Source: Rhizobium sp. Root1220
GTDB taxonomy: Bacteria; Pseudomonadota; Alphaproteobacteria; Rhizobiales; Rhizobiaceae
Length of the DNA: 64,000 nucleotides
Direction: 5' to 3'
Assembly: GCF_001426265.1 (NCBI RefSeq)
Contig: NZ_LMDG01000023.1
Span: forward strand, 335,826-399,825
Every line of letters starts with the position of its first letter. Position 1 is the stretch's first letter. Made by a program: the position numbers and the translations under genes. Positions 49,600 through 59,209 of this stretch are shown piece after piece. The notes below the pieces were generated by a model, which worked only from the letters and a program-made list of their open reading frames with translations, was not told the origin of the DNA and made no database searches.

Positions 49600-51528
49600 A
49601 TGCAGATCAGAGGCAGGGCACCGAAAACGGGTATTGCGTATCGGCGAGCAGGCTCGATGATGATAGTCGCAGCAGCGACTGCGTTGTCGCCGGCCCTTGT
49701 CAGCGATGCATTTGCGTTCAAGCTCTTCGGCATGACAATCTTCGGCAAGGACGACGACTCGGCTGACCAGGTGCCTGATCCAGTGCGCTACGTCGTCACG
49801 CTGAACACCGATGCGGCCGACCCGGATCTCAAGGAAGCCCTTGAAAACAGTTCCCGCCTCGTGGGCGACAAGGACCGCCCGGTGTCCGGCGATCTCGGCG
49901 TCGTCATCAAGGCGAGGGATGACCGTGACCGCCTGATTGCCGCTCTCTACGAGAAGGCTCGCTACGGCGGCGTGGTGACGATCACGGTCGATGGCACGGA
50001 CATCGACAGTCTTCCACCGAATCCGACTTTCAACCGCTCGCGGCCCGTCCCGGTGACGGTCAATGTCGCAGCCGGCCCCGTCTTCAAGGTTCATGAGGTT
50101 CAGTTCGGCGGTGACGCGGCGAACCGCAATCCGGCGGACTACGATCTGTCGCCCGGTGCAAGGGCCGGCTCGCTGACGATCATCAAGGCCGGTGACAAGA
50201 TCGTCGAGCAACTGAAGAACGAAGGCCGCCCTCTTGCCAAGCTGACGAAGCGCGAGGTGATCGCCGATCACCGGACCGATACCGTCAATGTAGTGCTGGC
50301 CGCAGACGGCGGTCCGGTTGCCCCGCTTGGTGACGTCGCCGTAACCGGCGAAAAAACTGTACGGTCGAGTTTTATCCAGCGCTACTCGCGCCTTAACAAA
50401 GGCGATCGATATTCGCCGGAAGCATTGAGGAAAGCGGGCGATCGCCTGCGGGCCCTGGGCGTGTTTTCGAGCGTGTCCATCAACGAGGCCGACACGCTGG
50501 CGGCCGACGGAACCATACCGATGACCATCGAGGTGTCCGAAGGCAAGCGTCGCTATTTTGGCGTCGGGGCGCAATATTCCACGATCGACGGATTCGGCCT
50601 GAATGGCTACTGGGGGCACCGCAACCTGTTCGGCGAAGCGGAATCCTTGCGCATTGAAGGTTCGGTCGGCAGGATCGGACAGGCGACCGATGTCGGCGAT
50701 CTCGACTATTCGACTGGCATCATCTTCACAAAGCCCGGCGCGTTCTTTCCATCGGCGACGCTGACGGCAAGCCTCCTGGCAAAGACCGAGAACCCGGATG
50801 CCTATAACGCAAAGCTGGTGACCGCTTCACTCGGCCTGTCGTACGAACTGAGCGACCAGGACACGATCACCGGCGCCGGCGAGGTGAGCTGGGAGAAGGA
50901 CGATGACGCCTTCGGCAAGAATACCTACCTGACCTTTGCGCTGCCTCTTCAGTATGATCGCGACGCGCGCGACAGCAAGCTCGACCCCACCGAGGGCTAT
51001 CGCGCCATGCTTAAGGCAACGCCGAGCTACGAGGCCTTCAACGGCACGTTCTTCTCTGGCTTCGAAGGCGCCATCTCGGGTTACAAAGGCTTGGGGACCG
51101 AGGATCGTATCGTTCTCGCCGGCAGGCTTTCGGCCGGTTTTCTCGTTGGCGCGGACGATCTGGCGAATATCCCGGCTACCCGTCGCTTCTTTGCGGGCGG
51201 CGGCGGTTCGGTAAGGGGCTACGGCTATCAGGAAATCTCTCCCCGCAATGCCGAAAACAGGGAAACCGGCGGCGCGTCCTATGTCATCGGGTCTTTTGAA
51301 ACCCGCGTGAAGGTCACCGACACGATCGGTGTGGTGCCGTTTATCGACGTCGGTACGGTTTCCGCCGATCTTGCGCCCGATTTTTCCGATATACGTGCCG
51401 GCGCGGGCATCGGCATTCGCTATGCGACGCCGTTTGGTCCGCTGCGGCTTGATTTCGCTGTGCCTCTCAACAAGTACGAGGATGGGACGAGCTTCGGCAT
51501 CTATGCCGGTATCGGACAATCGTTCTAA
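49600..51528 (+). CDS. tamA: Translocation and assembly module subunit TamA (Omp85 family)
   Basis: Outer-membrane Omp85 protein that works with TamB in envelope protein or lipid transport. From 49600 the protein has 642 residues. A signal-like stretch (GSMMIVAAATALSPALVSDAFAF) is followed by POTRA-type repeats to about residue 300 and a 16-strand-barrel domain. The barrel carries FAGGGGSVRGYGYQEIS (VRGYxY loop) and the terminal phenylalanine motif IYAGIGQSF. The ATG at 49600 fits the signal peptide; a TTG at 49534 is an alternative. It is followed by tamB with a 54-base gap. Confidence 0.9.
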   Translation: MQIRGRAPKTGIAYRRAGSMMIVAAATALSPALVSDAFAFKLFGMTIFGKDDDSADQVPDPVRYVVTLNTDAADPDLKEALENSSRLVGDKDRPVSGDLGVVIKARDDRDRLIAALYEKARYGGVVTITVDGTDIDSLPPNPTFNRSRPVPVTVNVAAGPVFKVHEVQFGGDAANRNPADYDLSPGARAGSLTIIKAGDKIVEQLKNEGRPLAKLTKREVIADHRTDTVNVVLAADGGPVAPLGDVAVTGEKTVRSSFIQRYSRLNKGDRYSPEALRKAGDRLRALGVFSSVSINEADTLAADGTIPMTIEVSEGKRRYFGVGAQYSTIDGFGLNGYWGHRNLFGEAESLRIEGSVGRIGQATDVGDLDYSTGIIFTKPGAFFPSATLTASLLAKTENPDAYNAKLVTASLGLSYELSDQDTITGAGEVSWEKDDDAFGKNTYLTFALPLQYDRDARDSKLDPTEGYRAMLKATPSYEAFNGTFFSGFEGAISGYKGLGTEDRIVLAGRLSAGFLVGADDLANIPATRRFFAGGGGSVRGYGYQEISPRNAENRETGGASYVIGSFETRVKVTDTIGVVPFIDVGTVSADLAPDFSDIRAGAGIGIRYATPFGPLRLDFAVPLNKYEDGTSFGIYAGIGQSF

Positions 51529-51582
51529 ACATGTGAAGCCCGCAGCCTTCTCGGCGCCGCGAGCGGTCACCTTAACGGAGTA

Positions 51583-54500
51583 GTGTCCGAGTCTATGCAA
51601 ACGCTAACGAGAATCGTGACCTGGATCATACGACTGTTCGGCTATTCAGCCGGTGTCGTTCTGATCCTCCTTGCCATCGCCCTCGGCGTGTTCGGCTTCA
51701 CGTCCTTCGGCGCGCGCATTGTCACGGATAGGGTCGCTTCGATCATCTCCAACCGCGACATGACGATCAGGGTTCTGGATCCCCAAGGGTTGCTGACCGG
51801 TGGCCTGCGCGCGAGCCAGATCGTGCTTTCCGATACCAAGGGGATTTTTGCCCAAATCGACGGCCTCTCCGTCAACTGGAACCCGCTGGCGCTGCTGACC
51901 GGCACTTTTCATGCAAAGCGCGTCGAGGCGGCGGCGATCCATGTTTTGAGAAGGCCCGTCCGCACCTTGCCGTCGCGACCGGACGCCAACGATGGGGGTG
52001 GCTTTTCGTTGCCGGTGAAGATCGACATCGACAGCATCGCTCTACCGGAAATAAGCCTGGCCCAGCCGCTGATCGGCCGCGCTTTCACACTCGCGGCTGA
52101 CGGCAGCATGCGCGCCGACAACGAAGGCGGCAACGCGGCGATCAGCATCAATCGGCATGACGTGCCGGATGCCAGGCTGACCGCCGATATCGCCTTCCTG
52201 CCGGATCGGAACCAGCTGCGCCTACAGGCGAAACTCACGGAGCCGAAGGGTGGCCTGCTTGCAGGTCTGCTGGCCCTGCCTGGCAGTCCCGCGATGGAAA
52301 TAAGCCTGTCAGGCGACGGGCCGATTTCCGACTGGAGGGGAAAGCTGCAGGCGGCGCTTGATGGCCAGCAGCGGGCGTCGATCGAAGCGCGCCATACGCT
52401 ATCGCGGGACGGCCTGCATCACCTTGACCTCAAGGGCGGCGGTGACTTGAGCTCGCTGCTTCCGGCGGCCTTCCGTCCGCTCTTCGCAGGACAGACGACC
52501 ATCGATCTCGCCGCTGCGTTCGACAACAAAGGCAAGATCGACATCCAGACCGGAAATCTGGCAACCGGCTCTGTCGTGGTTGCAGCATCCGGCACGCTGG
52601 ATCCCAAAGGCAACAACAGCCTCAACGCCAATCTTCTCGGAACGTCGGGACCCGTCGATTTCCGCTGGCCTCTGGCTGACGGCGAAGCCCGCTTCCTGAT
52701 CTCGGGGGTGAACCTCGCGCTGACCGGAGACGCGAAGGCCTCGCGCCTCAATATTAGCGCCTCGGTCGACACAGCCACGCTGCCGCAAACGACGATCGGC
52801 AACGTCAAGCTCACCGCAAAGAGTGACAATTTCAATCTTGCCGGCCGATCGGGCGCCGTGCAGATACGGCTCGTTGCCGGCGACATGACGTTCGTCAATC
52901 CCGATATCAATCGGGCGATCCAGGGGCCGGTCACGATTGCAGTGCCGCTTCAGATTTCGCCAGACGCGCTGGGCTTCAACGGCACGACAATCGAAAGTGA
53001 GTCGGCAAACGCCGACCTCAACGGCTCCTACAAGCTGAGCGCCGCTGCCGTGACGGGCAACATCAAGCTGACTGTTGCACCGTCCGCCCTGCCGCCAGCA
53101 GTCGCAACGCATTTCGATTCGCCGATCGTTGTCGAGAGCCAGGTCACCGGGATAGTCCCGTCGAAATTCAATCTGTCGAACCTCTCCGTCAAGTCGAGCA
53201 CGATCGAAGCCCTCGGCGGTTTGGTGCTGGATGAAAATACGGTCGATGCAACCCTCGCCGGCCGCATTCCGGATATCGCGAAGTTGCTCGAAAATGCGTC
53301 GGGCGAGGTCAGTTACAAGCTGAGTGCCAAGGGTGACCTCGCCGCTCCGGCTGTTGCCGCAAACATAACCGCGCCGTCTCTCAGCATGGCGGGTCGGCGC
53401 GTGAGCGACCTTGACGTCACCCTTTCCGGTTCGGCGGATCGCAACTCGCCACGGGGCGAGGTCACCGCCAAGGGCGCCATCGATGGCCAGCCGATCAACG
53501 TCAGCACCGACATCCAATCGCTGGACGGCAAGACGCTGCTTCCGTCGATCGCTGCAGATGTCGGCAACAACCGCTTGACCGGCCATGTCGAGCTGTCGAA
53601 AGCCTTCGAGCCGACCGGTGCACTCACTTTCGATTTCCCGGACATCGGACTTCTGGCAGCGCTCGCCGGACAGCAAGCCGAGGGTGACCTGAAAGGCTCG
53701 ATCGACATAGCGAACGATGCGGGCAAGATTGCACTCAAGGTGGCCGCCGGCGGCAGCGGGCTGAAGCGCGATACCTTCTCAATTGTCCGACCAGAAGTCG
53801 ACGTCACGGTGAGCAATCTCCGGGCGTTCGCAGCCACGGGCGCCATCAAGGCCGAGAAGTTGGCGTCCGGCACCAACACGGTGGAAAGGCTGGCGCTCAA
53901 TTTCACGCAACAGCTGAACCGCACGAACTTCAATCTCGACGCTGGTTATGACGGCAGTCCGCTTGTCGCTTCCGGCAACGTGGAGGTGAACGCCGGCACG
54001 ACTTTGCTTCGGCTCGAGAGGTTCTCTGCAAGGCCGCGCGGCATCCCGGTAGAATTATCCTCCGCGTCCGAAATAACGATGAGTGGCGGCACGGTTACCT
54101 TGAGCGGCCTGAGCCTCAAGACCGGCGACGGTTCTGTGAGCGTGAGAGGCTCGGCTGGAGAAACACTGAACATCGATGCGGACATAAAACAGCTGCCTGC
54201 TTCCCTGGCAAACAGCTTCGTCCCCAAGCTTGATGCCGGCGGGACGGTATCCGGCACGGTTTCGGTCACCGGAACGCCAACCGCGCCGGTTGCCACCTTC
54301 AAGCTCGACTGGAAAGATGCGGCAACCAGCCAGACCAAGGCTGCGGGCCTTTCATCTCTGACAATCGGAGCCGATGGAAAGTTTGCCGACAACAAGCTGA
54401 CTTTCAAAGCCGATGCCATCGGCAAGGGCGGCGTGTCGCTAAAGGCCAGCGGTGATTTCGCAACAGCCGGATCGAATGCGCAATCCCTGAATATCAACAC

Positions 54501-57500
54501 CGACATCGTCAACATCCCGGCCGGGCTGGCGAACGCCTTCGTGCCGGACCTTGCTGCCGAGGGTTCGATCTCGGGCCGCCTCAACGCCTCGGGAAAGCTT
54601 CCCGCTCCCGCGCTTGACTTCAAACTGAACTGGAAGGACGCGGCAACCAGCCAGACGAAAGCCGCAAAAATCGCGTCGCTAGGCCTGACGGCAAGCGGCA
54701 AACTGGAAAACAACGTCCTCGACTTTAGCGCAGACGCCCGTGGCAAAGGGGGGCTTTCGCTGAAAGCAGAGGGCAATTTTGTCGTGGCCGGCCCCGACGC
54801 CGAAACGCTGAAACTCGACGGTCAACTTGCGAATATTCCGGCAGCAGTCGCCAACGCCTTCGTGCCGGGTCTTGCTGCGGAGGGTATGATCTCCGGTTCG
54901 ATTTCCGCTGCCGGCAAACTGCCGACGCTGTCCGCAAACTTCGATCTTGACTGGGCGAAGGCGGCGACCAGCCAGACAAAGGCGGCCGGCCTCACCGGTC
55001 TCCGGCTCAACGCGAGCGGGAGATTCTCTGACGGAAATCTGGAGTTCGACACGGGGCTTGCAGCAAGCGGCGGCATGGCGCTGACGGCCAAGGGCAACGT
55101 TTCGCTGGCCGGTACGGCGATCCGGGATCTCACGGCCGACGCAAGGATAACAAACGTCCCGGCGAGCCTCGCCAACGCCTTCCTCCCCGATCTAGGTGCA
55201 AGTGGCCTGATATCGGGAACGGCAACGGCGTCCGGAACGCTGCTGCAACCGAAGGCGAACTTCGATCTCGCCTGGACGGACCTTGCGACCAAGCAGACGA
55301 AAGCGGCGCGCATCGCGCCCATGGCGCTGCAGGCCACGGGGACGCTTGGTGATAACAGGCTCGACTTCGAGGCGGATCTCAGCGGCGGTGACGGTGCGAC
55401 ACTGAAGGCAACGGGCGAGGTTGCCCTGGAAGGCGCTACCATACGCAGCCTGCAGGCCAACGCGGCGCTTAGCAACCTGCCGGCCGCCCTGGTAAACAGC
55501 TTCGTTCCGGACCTGGATGCGGCAGGAACGATTTCCGGAACGGCAACGGCGTCCGGTACGCTTCCGCTTCCCGCGGTCGATTTTAGGCTGAACTGGAGAA
55601 ACGCGGCAACCCGCCAGACGAGGAGTGCGGGGCTTTCGGCTTTGAGCCTCGACGCAAGCGGTCGGTTTGCTGACAATAAGATAGAGTTCGATGCCAACCT
55701 CGGTGGGGACCGCGGATCGCTCTTGAAAGCCAGGGGGACTGCTGCGCTGCAGGGCGGTAGTATCCAGGGCCTCTCCGTCGATGCCGACATCGCAAATTTG
55801 CCCGCAAGCCTTGCGAATGGCTTCGTCCCGAACCTCGGCGCGGAAGGGACTATATCCGGTACGGCGAAGACGACGGGAACCGCCACCAGTCCGGTTGTTG
55901 ATTTCAAGCTGGATTGGAGAAACGCGGCGACCTCCCAGACGAGGGCGTCCCGACTTGGACCGCTAGCCGCCGCGGCCACCGGCAGGTTCGCAAACAACAA
56001 CCTCGACTTCAACGCCAATCTGAGCGGCGGCGGCGTGTCGTTGAAGGCCGGCGGCAATTTCGTGGTCGCCGGGCCGAATGCCAACTCACTCGTCGTCAAG
56101 GCCGACATATCCAATTTGCCGGCAGGTCTTGCAAACGCCTTCGTGCCCGGGTTGGCGGCTGAAGGCAACATGTCCGGCTCGGTCAGTGCTTCCGGCAGAT
56201 TGCCTCGCCCGGCCGTCGATTTCAATCTCGATTGGCGAGGTGCCGCCACCAGCCATACGAGGAGCGCCGGACTGTCTCCCTTCGCGGTCGCCGCCAGCGG
56301 GAAGCTCGCCGGAGACAGGTTGACCATCGACACGACCGTTACCGGCGATGCCGGTCTCTCGTTGAGAGGCGGCGGCAGCGTCACCATTGCCGGGAACCGC
56401 GCGTTGGATTTGCGTTTTGCCGGCAACCTGCCTTTCGCGGTCCTCGGCACACAACTGGCAGCGCAGGGCTTCGTCGCAGATGGTACGGCCAACTTCAATC
56501 TGCAGATCGGCGGAACCGCGGCGGCCCCACTGATCAACGGTACTGTCGCGACCAATGGTGCAAGGGTGGTCGACGTCCGTCGCAATCTCGCGCTCAACAA
56601 TCTGGCAGCGGACATCCGGTTCAACGGGCGGGAGGCGGTGATCTCACGGCTCACCGGCCAGTTCGCCAGCGGCGGCAGTATTTCGGTGACCGGCAGTGTC
56701 GGCATTCAGCCTGCCTCGAACTTTCCGGCTAACATCGAGGCAAGGCTGGACAACGCCGTTTATGTCGACGGCGCGCTGGTCGTGGCGACGGTGAACGGTG
56801 CGATCACCGTGCGGGGTCCGCTTCTTGCCACGCCGACCCTTGGCGGTCGTCTACGGCTGGAGAGGGCTTCGATCACCGTGCCGGAAAAACTGCCGACCTC
56901 GTTACGCGAAATCGATATCAGGCACATCAACGCACCGAAGGCTGTTCTGGCGCAATTGCGAGACGAGACGCAACACGGTGCGCGTGCGAAGTCGAATACC
57001 ATCAATCTCGACTTGCAGCTTGAGGCTCCATCACAGATCTTCGTGCGTGGCCGCGGCATCGACGCCGAGCTCGGCGGCAACCTGACCGTGCGGGGAACGG
57101 CAGCGGTGCCAGTCGTTTCCGGCGGCTTCACCATGCGGCGGGGGCGATTGACGATCCTCAACCGTCGACTTGATTTCTCCGACAAGAGCCGCATCACTTT
57201 CGCCGGCGATCTGACGCCGGCGCTCGACATGCATGCCAGTTCGACGTCGGGGTCCACGACGCTGACGGTCAACGTCGCGGGTCTTGCAACGGACCCCGCC
57301 ATCACCTTCTCGTCCTCTCCCGCCCTGCCGCAGGACGAGGTGCTTGCGCAGCTGATTTTCGGGCAATCCATGTCCAGGCTGTCGCCGTTGCAGATTGCTC
57401 AACTTGCCGATGCTGTCAGCCAACTTGCGGGTGGGCGTTCCGGCTCGCTGTTCGAGGGGCTGCGCAACCAGCTTGGCGTTGACAATCTCGACATCAGCAC

Positions 57501-57708
57501 CGGCGCCAACGGTCAGACAAACGTCAGCGTCGGTCGCTATCTCAACGATAGGACCTACTTCGAGCTGCAGCAAAGCAGCGGTGGACGCACTGGTAACGGA
57601 GCCAAGGCGGTGATCAATCTCGACGTCGGACGCGGCGTCAAGCTGCGGGGTGCCGCCGGCGGGGACGGCGAAGGCGAGGCCGGCATCATCTACGAACGCG
57701 AATACTAG
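51583..57708 (+). CDS. tamB: Translocation and assembly module subunit TamB
   Basis: A 2041-residue inner-membrane-anchored AsmA-like protein that spans the periplasm to TamA. An N-terminal membrane helix (YSAGVVLILLAIALGVFGFTS) is followed by a long beta-rich region and the C-terminal DUF490/TamB domain, with LPQDEVLAQLIFGQSMSRLSPLQ and VSVGRYLNDRTYFELQQSSG. Residues of about 860-1610 consist of seven tandem units of about 107 residues. The start is GTG 51583; ATG 51595 is also possible. It is longer than E. coli TamB (about 1259), the excess lying mainly in the repeats. Its stop shares CTAG with the convergent Lrp-like gene. Confidence 0.92.
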   Translation: MSESMQTLTRIVTWIIRLFGYSAGVVLILLAIALGVFGFTSFGARIVTDRVASIISNRDMTIRVLDPQGLLTGGLRASQIVLSDTKGIFAQIDGLSVNWNPLALLTGTFHAKRVEAAAIHVLRRPVRTLPSRPDANDGGGFSLPVKIDIDSIALPEISLAQPLIGRAFTLAADGSMRADNEGGNAAISINRHDVPDARLTADIAFLPDRNQLRLQAKLTEPKGGLLAGLLALPGSPAMEISLSGDGPISDWRGKLQAALDGQQRASIEARHTLSRDGLHHLDLKGGGDLSSLLPAAFRPLFAGQTTIDLAAAFDNKGKIDIQTGNLATGSVVVAASGTLDPKGNNSLNANLLGTSGPVDFRWPLADGEARFLISGVNLALTGDAKASRLNISASVDTATLPQTTIGNVKLTAKSDNFNLAGRSGAVQIRLVAGDMTFVNPDINRAIQGPVTIAVPLQISPDALGFNGTTIESESANADLNGSYKLSAAAVTGNIKLTVAPSALPPAVATHFDSPIVVESQVTGIVPSKFNLSNLSVKSSTIEALGGLVLDENTVDATLAGRIPDIAKLLENASGEVSYKLSAKGDLAAPAVAANITAPSLSMAGRRVSDLDVTLSGSADRNSPRGEVTAKGAIDGQPINVSTDIQSLDGKTLLPSIAADVGNNRLTGHVELSKAFEPTGALTFDFPDIGLLAALAGQQAEGDLKGSIDIANDAGKIALKVAAGGSGLKRDTFSIVRPEVDVTVSNLRAFAATGAIKAEKLASGTNTVERLALNFTQQLNRTNFNLDAGYDGSPLVASGNVEVNAGTTLLRLERFSARPRGIPVELSSASEITMSGGTVTLSGLSLKTGDGSVSVRGSAGETLNIDADIKQLPASLANSFVPKLDAGGTVSGTVSVTGTPTAPVATFKLDWKDAATSQTKAAGLSSLTIGADGKFADNKLTFKADAIGKGGVSLKASGDFATAGSNAQSLNINTDIVNIPAGLANAFVPDLAAEGSISGRLNASGKLPAPALDFKLNWKDAATSQTKAAKIASLGLTASGKLENNVLDFSADARGKGGLSLKAEGNFVVAGPDAETLKLDGQLANIPAAVANAFVPGLAAEGMISGSISAAGKLPTLSANFDLDWAKAATSQTKAAGLTGLRLNASGRFSDGNLEFDTGLAASGGMALTAKGNVSLAGTAIRDLTADARITNVPASLANAFLPDLGASGLISGTATASGTLLQPKANFDLAWTDLATKQTKAARIAPMALQATGTLGDNRLDFEADLSGGDGATLKATGEVALEGATIRSLQANAALSNLPAALVNSFVPDLDAAGTISGTATASGTLPLPAVDFRLNWRNAATRQTRSAGLSALSLDASGRFADNKIEFDANLGGDRGSLLKARGTAALQGGSIQGLSVDADIANLPASLANGFVPNLGAEGTISGTAKTTGTATSPVVDFKLDWRNAATSQTRASRLGPLAAAATGRFANNNLDFNANLSGGGVSLKAGGNFVVAGPNANSLVVKADISNLPAGLANAFVPGLAAEGNMSGSVSASGRLPRPAVDFNLDWRGAATSHTRSAGLSPFAVAASGKLAGDRLTIDTTVTGDAGLSLRGGGSVTIAGNRALDLRFAGNLPFAVLGTQLAAQGFVADGTANFNLQIGGTAAAPLINGTVATNGARVVDVRRNLALNNLAADIRFNGREAVISRLTGQFASGGSISVTGSVGIQPASNFPANIEARLDNAVYVDGALVVATVNGAITVRGPLLATPTLGGRLRLERASITVPEKLPTSLREIDIRHINAPKAVLAQLRDETQHGARAKSNTINLDLQLEAPSQIFVRGRGIDAELGGNLTVRGTAAVPVVSGGFTMRRGRLTILNRRLDFSDKSRITFAGDLTPALDMHASSTSGSTTLTVNVAGLATDPAITFSSSPALPQDEVLAQLIFGQSMSRLSPLQIAQLADAVSQLAGGRSGSLFEGLRNQLGVDNLDISTGANGQTNVSVGRYLNDRTYFELQQSSGGRTGNGAKAVINLDVGRGVKLRGAAGGDGEGEAGIIYEREY
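54166..56410 (+). repeat. Seven tandem 321-base units inside tamB
   Basis: The conserved Trp codon of a W-x2-AATSQT-like motif recurs at 54310, 54631, 54952, 55273, 55594, 55915 and 56233, that is five steps of exactly 321 bases and one of 318. Each unit begins LPASLANAFVPDLxAxGxISG-like and holds the pattern FxLxW(x2)AATSQTxxAGL. The units are diverged at DNA level. A further degenerate half-unit follows (NLPFAVLGTQLAAQGFVADG). This is a protein-level repeat, not a mobile or CRISPR repeat. Confidence 0.9.
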
Positions 57709-58133
57709 AAGCCCGTCTTGCGGGTTTTCAGCAGGATGTTGGTCTCGGTCGAGTTGATGCCGTTGATGAGCCGTATGCGGCGAAGTGTTTCGTCGAAGGA
57801 GACGAGGTCACGATCCTCCAGTTCGGCGACGAAATCCCATTTACCGTTGGTGCTGTGCAGGGCGCGCACCTGCGGCAAGCCACGAAGGTGGTCCGCGACC
57901 TTGTCCGCAAGCTTGCCGAGAACCTCGATCATGACAATGGCCCGGACGCCGGCGGCGCGGGTCTCATGACCGGTCCGGATGGTGAACGCCGCGATGGTGC
58001 CATTGGCGACGAGCCGCTCGATTCGCGCAGCGACGGTCGCGCGCGATGCTCCGGTCATCGCCGCCAGCGAAGAGACCGGTGTGCGTGCATTGTGACGCAG
58101 TGCGCTCAGAATTTCCTGGTCAAGATCGTCCAT
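57705..58133 (-). CDS. Lrp/AsnC-family transcriptional regulator
   Basis: About 142 residues. An N-terminal HTH (MDDLDQEILSALRHNARTPVSSLAAMTGASRATVAARIERL) is followed by the RAM ligand domain with IVMIEVLGKLADKV and VRALHSTNGKWDFVAEL. I start at ATG 58133; a GTG three codons earlier is possible. It is divergent from the arginase gene across about 130 bases containing two palindromes. A role in control of arginine/ornithine catabolism, perhaps with arginine or ornithine as ligand, is inferred from that layout. Its stop overlaps the tamB stop (CTAG). Confidence 0.9.
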   Translation of the reverse strand: MDDLDQEILSALRHNARTPVSSLAAMTGASRATVAARIERLVANGTIAAFTIRTGHETRAAGVRAIVMIEVLGKLADKVADHLRGLPQVRALHSTNGKWDFVAELEDRDLVSFDETLRRIRLINGINSTETNILLKTRKTGF

Positions 58134-58157
58134 GGCTGTCACTTTGCAAAATCGGAA

Positions 58158-58185
58158 TTAGCAAACTGCTAAATGATGGATCATT
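58158..58185. promoter_or_regulatory. Twin palindromes between the Lrp-like and arginase genes
   Basis: Two adjacent dyads: TTAGCA-AAC-TGCTAA at 58158-58172 and AATGAT-GG-ATCATT at 58172-58185, sharing one base. They lie 25 bases before the regulator's ATG and about 80 before the arginase ATG. Lrp/AsnC proteins often bind short dyads in such divergent promoters, so this is a candidate operator. Confidence 0.45.
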
Positions 58186-58262
58186 ACTGACATTTTTTCA
58201 TCTTTTTGCCGGCGCGGCGATGCTTCAATATGCATCCCGACGTACTTGAGCGGGAGAAAAAA

Positions 58263-59198
58263 ATGCAGGCACATCCGAGATCGATCACCCTTATCGGCGC
58301 AGAGCTCGAGGAGGGATCGGGCCGAAGGGGCGCTGCCATGGGGCCAGCCGCCCTGCGCATCGCCGGTGTCGACCAGACGCTGATCGATCTTGGCCACGAT
58401 GTGCTCGATGCCGGCGACGTGAATGTCGTTCCGGCCCGCGACCTGCCGAACCATCCGAAGGCACACAATCTGCGTATCATCGGCGCGTTTACCCGGGCGC
58501 TGGAGGCCGGTGTCTACGAGGCCGCGGCAGCCGGCCGCTTTCCGCTGATCCTCGGTGGTGACCACAGCCTGTCGATGGGAACGGTTTCGGGGATGGCGCG
58601 GTACGCCTCTCATAAAGGCCGACCGCTGTTCGTCCTTTGGCTCGATGCACATTCCGACTTCAATACTCCTTCCACCTCGCCTTCCGGCAATATCCACGGC
58701 ATGCCCGTCGCTTATTTCTGCGGCCAGGCCGAACTCGCGGATATCCTGCCGAGGGATCGTCCTTTGGTCGATCCTCGCAATGTCTTCCAGGTTGGCATCC
58801 GCTCCGTCGACGCGCCCGAGCGCGAGCTGATCGCCGAGCATGGCGTCAACGTCTACGACATGCGCTGGCTCGACGAGCAAGGCGTCGCGGCGACGATGCG
58901 CCATATCCTCGGCGTTATCACTGCTGCCAATGGCCTGTTGCATGTCAGTCTCGACGTCGACTTTCTGGACCCGGACATCGCCCCCGGAGTCGGCACGACC
59001 GTCCCGGGCGGCGCGACCTTCCGTGAAGCTCACCTCATTATGGAAATGCTCTGCGACAGCGGCCTCGTCTCTTCGCTTGATCTTGTTGAACTCAACCCGT
59101 TCCTCGACGATCGCGGCAAAAGCGCCCGCATACTCGTGGAACTGACGGCAAGCCTCTTCGGTCGCCGTATCTTCGACCGTCCGACACGCGCTGCATAA
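58263..59198 (+). CDS. rocF: Arginase
   Basis: Hydrolyses arginine to ornithine and urea with two Mn ions, in the cytosol. The 311-residue protein shows the metal ligands H101 in GGDHS, D128, H130 and D132 in LDAHSDFN, and D231 and D233 in [10 protein letters not shown]145 in GNIHGMP sits in the substrate loop. These motifs favour arginase over agmatinase. I start at 58263, with GGGAG six bases upstream; the frame is open to 58206. Followed after 11 bases by ornithine aminotransferase, forming a two-step degradation operon. Confidence 0.93.
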   Translation: MQAHPRSITLIGAELEEGSGRRGAAMGPAALRIAGVDQTLIDLGHDVLDAGDVNVVPARDLPNHPKAHNLRIIGAFTRALEAGVYEAAAAGRFPLILGGDHSLSMGTVSGMARYASHKGRPLFVLWLDAHSDFNTPSTSPSGNIHGMPVAYFCGQAELADILPRDRPLVDPRNVFQVGIRSVDAPERELIAEHGVNVYDMRWLDEQGVAATMRHILGVITAANGLLHVSLDVDFLDPDIAPGVGTTVPGGATFREAHLIMEMLCDSGLVSSLDLVELNPFLDDRGKSARILVELTASLFGRRIFDRPTRAA

Positions 59199-59209
59199 AG
59201 GGGCCGACA

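Noticed and set aside
54166..56410. Regular repeats considered as CRISPR or other array
   Set aside because: The period is a protein-coding 107-residue unit, spacers are absent and no cas gene is near.
54822..56705. 627-codon open frame opposite the tamB repeats
   Set aside because: Periodic only because it is the reverse complement of the repeats; no start signal or recognisable domain.
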